A stretch of 64,000 nt of DNA, taken from the NCBI RefSeq assembly GCF_000745775.1, contig NZ_JQJY01000001.1, forward strand, positions 806,001 to 870,000. The letters run 5' to 3'. The stretch is from Flavobacterium sp. ASV13. Its GTDB lineage: Bacteria > Bacteroidota > Bacteroidia > Flavobacteriales > Flavobacteriaceae. The notes below the pieces were generated by a model. That model was not told the origin of the DNA. It searched no databases and saw nothing but the letters and a program-made list of their open reading frames with translations. Both the position numbers and the translations under genes were made by a program. Positions 61,554 to 64,000 of the stretch are shown one piece after another; positions within the stretch are counted from its first letter, which is position 1, and the number at the start of each line of letters is the position of its first letter.

Positions 61554-62744
61554 TTATTTGATACTTTCAATATCAACTACTTCATTTGCTTCAGCCTTAT
61601 AATCAACTCCAGCAAATTCAAATCCGAACAAGTTTAAGAAATCATTTCTGTATCCAGCTAAATCACCAATTTCTGGCAATGTTTCTGTTGTAGCTTCTAA
61701 CCAAAGTTTAGCCACTTTTTCCTGAACATCATCTCTCATTTCCCAATCATCAATTCTGATTCTTCCTTTTTCATCAACAGAAACTTCAGAACCGTTATAT
61801 AATCTGTCTTGGAAAAGACGTTGAATCTGCTCAATACAACCTTCGTGAATTCCTTCTTCTTTCATAATTTTATATAAAAGAGAAATATACAATGGAATTA
61901 CCGGAATTGCAGAACTCGCCTGAGTTACCAACGCTTTATTTACCGAAACATAAGCTTTTCCTCCAATAGATTGTAAGCTGTCAGTAATAGTAAATGCAGT
62001 AGCTTCTAAGTGGTCTTTTGCACGACCAATTGTTCCCTTACGGTAAACCGCCTCAGTCAATGCAGGTCCGATATAAGAATAAGCAACTGTAGTTGCGCCA
62101 TCAGCTAATAAATTTTCAGCTTTTAAAGCATCAATCCACATTGCCCAGTCTTCGCCTCCCATAACAGCAACTGTATTCTCAATATCTTCTTCATTTGCAG
62201 GAGCGATTGAAACTTCAGAAACTTTTCCTGTATGGAAATCAACTGTTTTATTTGTAAACGTTTGTCCAATTGGCTTTAAAACCGAACGATGCGTAACTCC
62301 TGTGTTAGGATTTGTACGCACTGGAGAAGCTAAACTGTAAATTACAAGGTCAACTTGTCCTAAATCAGCTTTAATTAAATCAAGCGTTTCTCTTTTTATT
62401 TCGTTTGAAAAAGCATCTCCATTGATACTTTTTGCATATAGACCTGCTTTGTGAGCTTCTTTTTCAAATGCTGCCGAATTATACCAACCTGGTGAAGCTG
62501 TTTTTCCTTCAACTGGCGGTTTTTCAAAAAACACTCCAATTGTTGATGCATCAGATCCAAAAGCACTTGTAATTCTTGAAGCCAATCCGAAACCTGTTGA
62601 AGCTCCAATAACCAATACTTTTTTAGCACCAGCAATTGATCCTTTTGATTTTACATATTCAATTTGATTTTTTACATTTTGCTCGGCTCCGTCTGGGTGC
62701 GCTGTCAAGCAAATAAAGCCTCTCATTCTAGGTTCTATAATCAT
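61554..62744 (-). CDS. fabV: Enoyl-ACP / trans-2-enoyl-CoA reductase FabV
   Basis: Reduces the double bond in the last step of each fatty-acid elongation cycle with NAD(P)H. The 396 residues match the family length. The cofactor site is VLVIGASTGFGLASRI, the catalytic Tyr/Lys pair has the FabV spacing Y-x8-K (YRKGTIGRAK), and the start MIIEPRMRGFICLTAHPDGAEQNVKNQI is diagnostic. FabV is naturally insensitive to triclosan in other bacteria (family knowledge). The promoter lies within the end of recN, about 85 bases upstream. Confidence 0.95.
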   Translation of the reverse strand: MIIEPRMRGFICLTAHPDGAEQNVKNQIEYVKSKGSIAGAKKVLVIGASTGFGLASRITSAFGSDASTIGVFFEKPPVEGKTASPGWYNSAAFEKEAHKAGLYAKSINGDAFSNEIKRETLDLIKADLGQVDLVIYSLASPVRTNPNTGVTHRSVLKPIGQTFTNKTVDFHTGKVSEVSIAPANEEDIENTVAVMGGEDWAMWIDALKAENLLADGATTVAYSYIGPALTEAVYRKGTIGRAKDHLEATAFTITDSLQSIGGKAYVSVNKALVTQASSAIPVIPLYISLLYKIMKEEGIHEGCIEQIQRLFQDRLYNGSEVSVDEKGRIRIDDWEMRDDVQEKVAKLWLEATTETLPEIGDLAGYRNDFLNLFGFEFAGVDYKAEANEVVDIESIK

Positions 62745-62829
62745 ATTTTCTTGTTTTTCGTTATAGCAATTGCCAATTTAAGACAATTGATTAACTTATT
62801 TTAGCTTTGTTTAATTCGTTTTTAGATGA

Positions 62830-62859
62830 CAAATATAAAGTATTTCTTTAGTTCAACAA
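62830..62859 (-). promoter_or_regulatory. Complete -33/-7 promoter for fabV
   Basis: The minus strand has TTG (62859-62857) and TATATTTG (62837-62830) with 19 bases between. The -33 part overlaps the recN coding end. The 80-base leader contains three AATTG words (CAATTG twice), a possible operator. Confidence 0.65.
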
Positions 62860-64000
62860 GGCTTTAGCATGATTTAAAGCCGAATCAGAAACAACTGCAC
62901 CAGATAACATTTGAGCAATTTCGATAACTCTTTCGTCCTGAGACAGAAGCTTTAATTCTGATTGTGTGTCGTCATCAACTGTTGATTTGAAAACTTTAAA
63001 ATGAGAATCTCCTTTTGCCGCAATTTGAGGTAAATGCGTTATGGCAAAAATTTGCATCGATTTGCTCATTTCTTTCATGATTTCGCCCATTCTAATGGCG
63101 ATTTCACCAGAAACTCCTGTATCAATTTCGTCAAAAATTAATGTTGGAAGCTTTGAATATTGTGCCAAAATTGCTTTTACAGCCAGCATAATACGAGACA
63201 TTTCACCGCCTGAAGCAACTTTTTTAAGCAATCCAAAATCAGTTCCTTTATTGGCCGAAAACAAAAACTGCAGTTCGTCTTTACCATTTGAGAAATACGT
63301 TTCTGAAGGCAAAAGCTCGATATTAAAACGCACATTCGGCATTCCTAAAGTTTCTAAAATAGAAATCAATTTATTAGATAAAACCGGAATTGCATTTGCT
63401 CTATTTTGGTTAATTGTATTAGAAAAAGCATCTAATTCAATTACTTTTTGATCAATTATTTTTGATAATGAAGCTATTTCTTCTTCAATATTACCCAATT
63501 CTAAAACTGTATTGCTCAATTCAGCTTCAATTTGAATCAATTCATCAACTGAAGAAACCTGATGTTTCTTTTGAAGATTATAAATCAATTGCAGTTTTTG
63601 GCTAATCAATTCTAATTGAGCCGGATCATTCAATAATTTTTCCGAACAATTCTGAAGTTCTTTCGAAACATCATCTAACTCAATTGTCAAACTTGAAATT
63701 CTATCAAACAAACCTTGATATTCAGTAGAAAATGGCGCAATTTTTTGAAGCGATATTTTCACTTCATTTAGATTATGTAATAAACCGAATTGCTCTTCAT
63801 TAGCAATTGCAAGTGATTTATCAATAGATTCTTTTATAATCTCAACATTATTTAATTTTTCAAAATCGGCTTCAAGTTCTTCTTGTTCACCTGATTTTAA
63901 TTTAGCTGAAACTAATTCATTTAATAAATACGTATTATATTCTTGCTCTTTTCCTGAATCGCTTTGTTTTTTTAACAAAGCATTCAATTTTGATTTATCT
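62848..64000 (-). CDS. recN: DNA repair protein RecN, C-terminal part
   Basis: SMC-like ATPase of double-strand-break repair. Only about 384 C-terminal residues are in the window, and the frame stays open to the right edge, so the N-terminal Walker A is outside. Visible are the long coiled coil (about the first 230 residues here), then the ABC signature VASGGEMSRIMLAVKAIL, Walker B PTLIFDEIDTGVSGEIA and the D/H-loop ITHLPQIAAKGD. The TTG at 63987 that begins the longest closed frame is internal, not a true start. Confidence 0.93.
   Translation of the reverse strand, partial: DKSKLNALLKKQSDSGKEQEYNTYLLNELVSAKLKSGEQEELEADFEKLNNVEIIKESIDKSLAIANEEQFGLLHNLNEVKISLQKIAPFSTEYQGLFDRISSLTIELDDVSKELQNCSEKLLNDPAQLELISQKLQLIYNLQKKHQVSSVDELIQIEAELSNTVLELGNIEEEIASLSKIIDQKVIELDAFSNTINQNRANAIPVLSNKLISILETLGMPNVRFNIELLPSETYFSNGKDELQFLFSANKGTDFGLLKKVASGGEMSRIMLAVKAILAQYSKLPTLIFDEIDTGVSGEIAIRMGEIMKEMSKSMQIFAITHLPQIAAKGDSHFKVFKSTVDDDTQSELKLLSQDERVIEIAQMLSGAVVSDSALNHAKALLN

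Noticed and set aside
62768..62790. Three AATTG words in the fabV leader as a fatty-acid regulator operator
   Set aside because: Short AT-rich words recur by chance in this genome and no symmetric site of normal operator length is formed.
1..64000. CRISPR arrays, prophage, insertion sequences, tRNA or rRNA genes
   Set aside because: No spaced direct repeats of CRISPR type, no transposase, integrase or phage structural gene, and no tRNA T-loop or rRNA sequence was recognised by eye. A dedicated scan could still find a divergent tRNA.

Overview
The window reads as a chromosomal segment of a Flavobacterium-like Bacteroidetes. The sequence is AT-rich. Many genes are preceded by the Bacteroidetes promoter signature (TTTG near -33, TAnnTTTG near -7), and Shine-Dalgarno sites are not evident. 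Typical family markers include a C-terminal sorting-type domain on a secreted pectate lyase, lipoproteins with acidic residues just after the lipid cysteine, YtxJ of bacillithiol organisms, an ArgF-prime type transcarbamylase and RprX/RprY-like regulators. I saw no tRNA, rRNA, CRISPR array, transposase, integrase or phage gene. Almost everything is core genome, so the novelty lies in intergenic elements, tiny genes and a few odd proteins.

Layout. 0-5.2 kb: a two-component system, an outer-membrane barrel and aspartase. 5.2-11.3 kb: pentapeptide-repeat protein, GNAT, guaC, miaE, glyA, fahA. 11.3-17.2 kb: agmatine deiminase and N-carbamoylputrescine amidase (agmatine to putrescine) on either side of a lipoprotein and an OmpA-family protein. 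17.2-25.9 kb: a folded intergenic repeat, DUF808 protein, an unlisted 39-residue membrane protein, clpB, ytxJ, a two-gene membrane unit, and a pectate lyase whose promoter carries a palindromic operator.

25.9-37.2 kb: a ten-gene minus-strand operon for arginine and proline, in transcription order GNAT (glutamate N-acyltransferase candidate), argG, argC, argD, proA, proB, argF-prime, argB, argE, argH. It is preceded by a leader of about 320 nt with nested hairpins and a possible 28-codon leader peptide. Several of its gaps hold phased 8-bp degenerate repeats.

37.3-54.2 kb: M1 aminopeptidase, epimerase-like protein, GNAT, outer-membrane proteins, smpB (apparently leaderless), an XRE protein with a degenerate Fic domain, pcm, an oxidoreductase, 3-hydroxyacyl-CoA dehydrogenase, yggS, a DnaQ/GIY-YIG fusion, a Kv-type channel with a zinc ribbon, miaA (partner pathway of miaE), a lipoprotein/barrel pair and an acyl-ACP thioesterase. 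54.3-57.3 kb: rtcB, prfH and a TPR gene in one compact operon, a known type of RNA/ribosome repair module. Upstream of it is a tiny stand-alone transcription unit encoding a possible 27-residue peptide. 57.4-64 kb: RprY/RprX-like pair, coaE, a glycosyltransferase, fabV, and recN running off the right edge.

Several intergenic stretches carry palindromic or phased repeats. They are reported separately because ordinary gene annotation would miss them.
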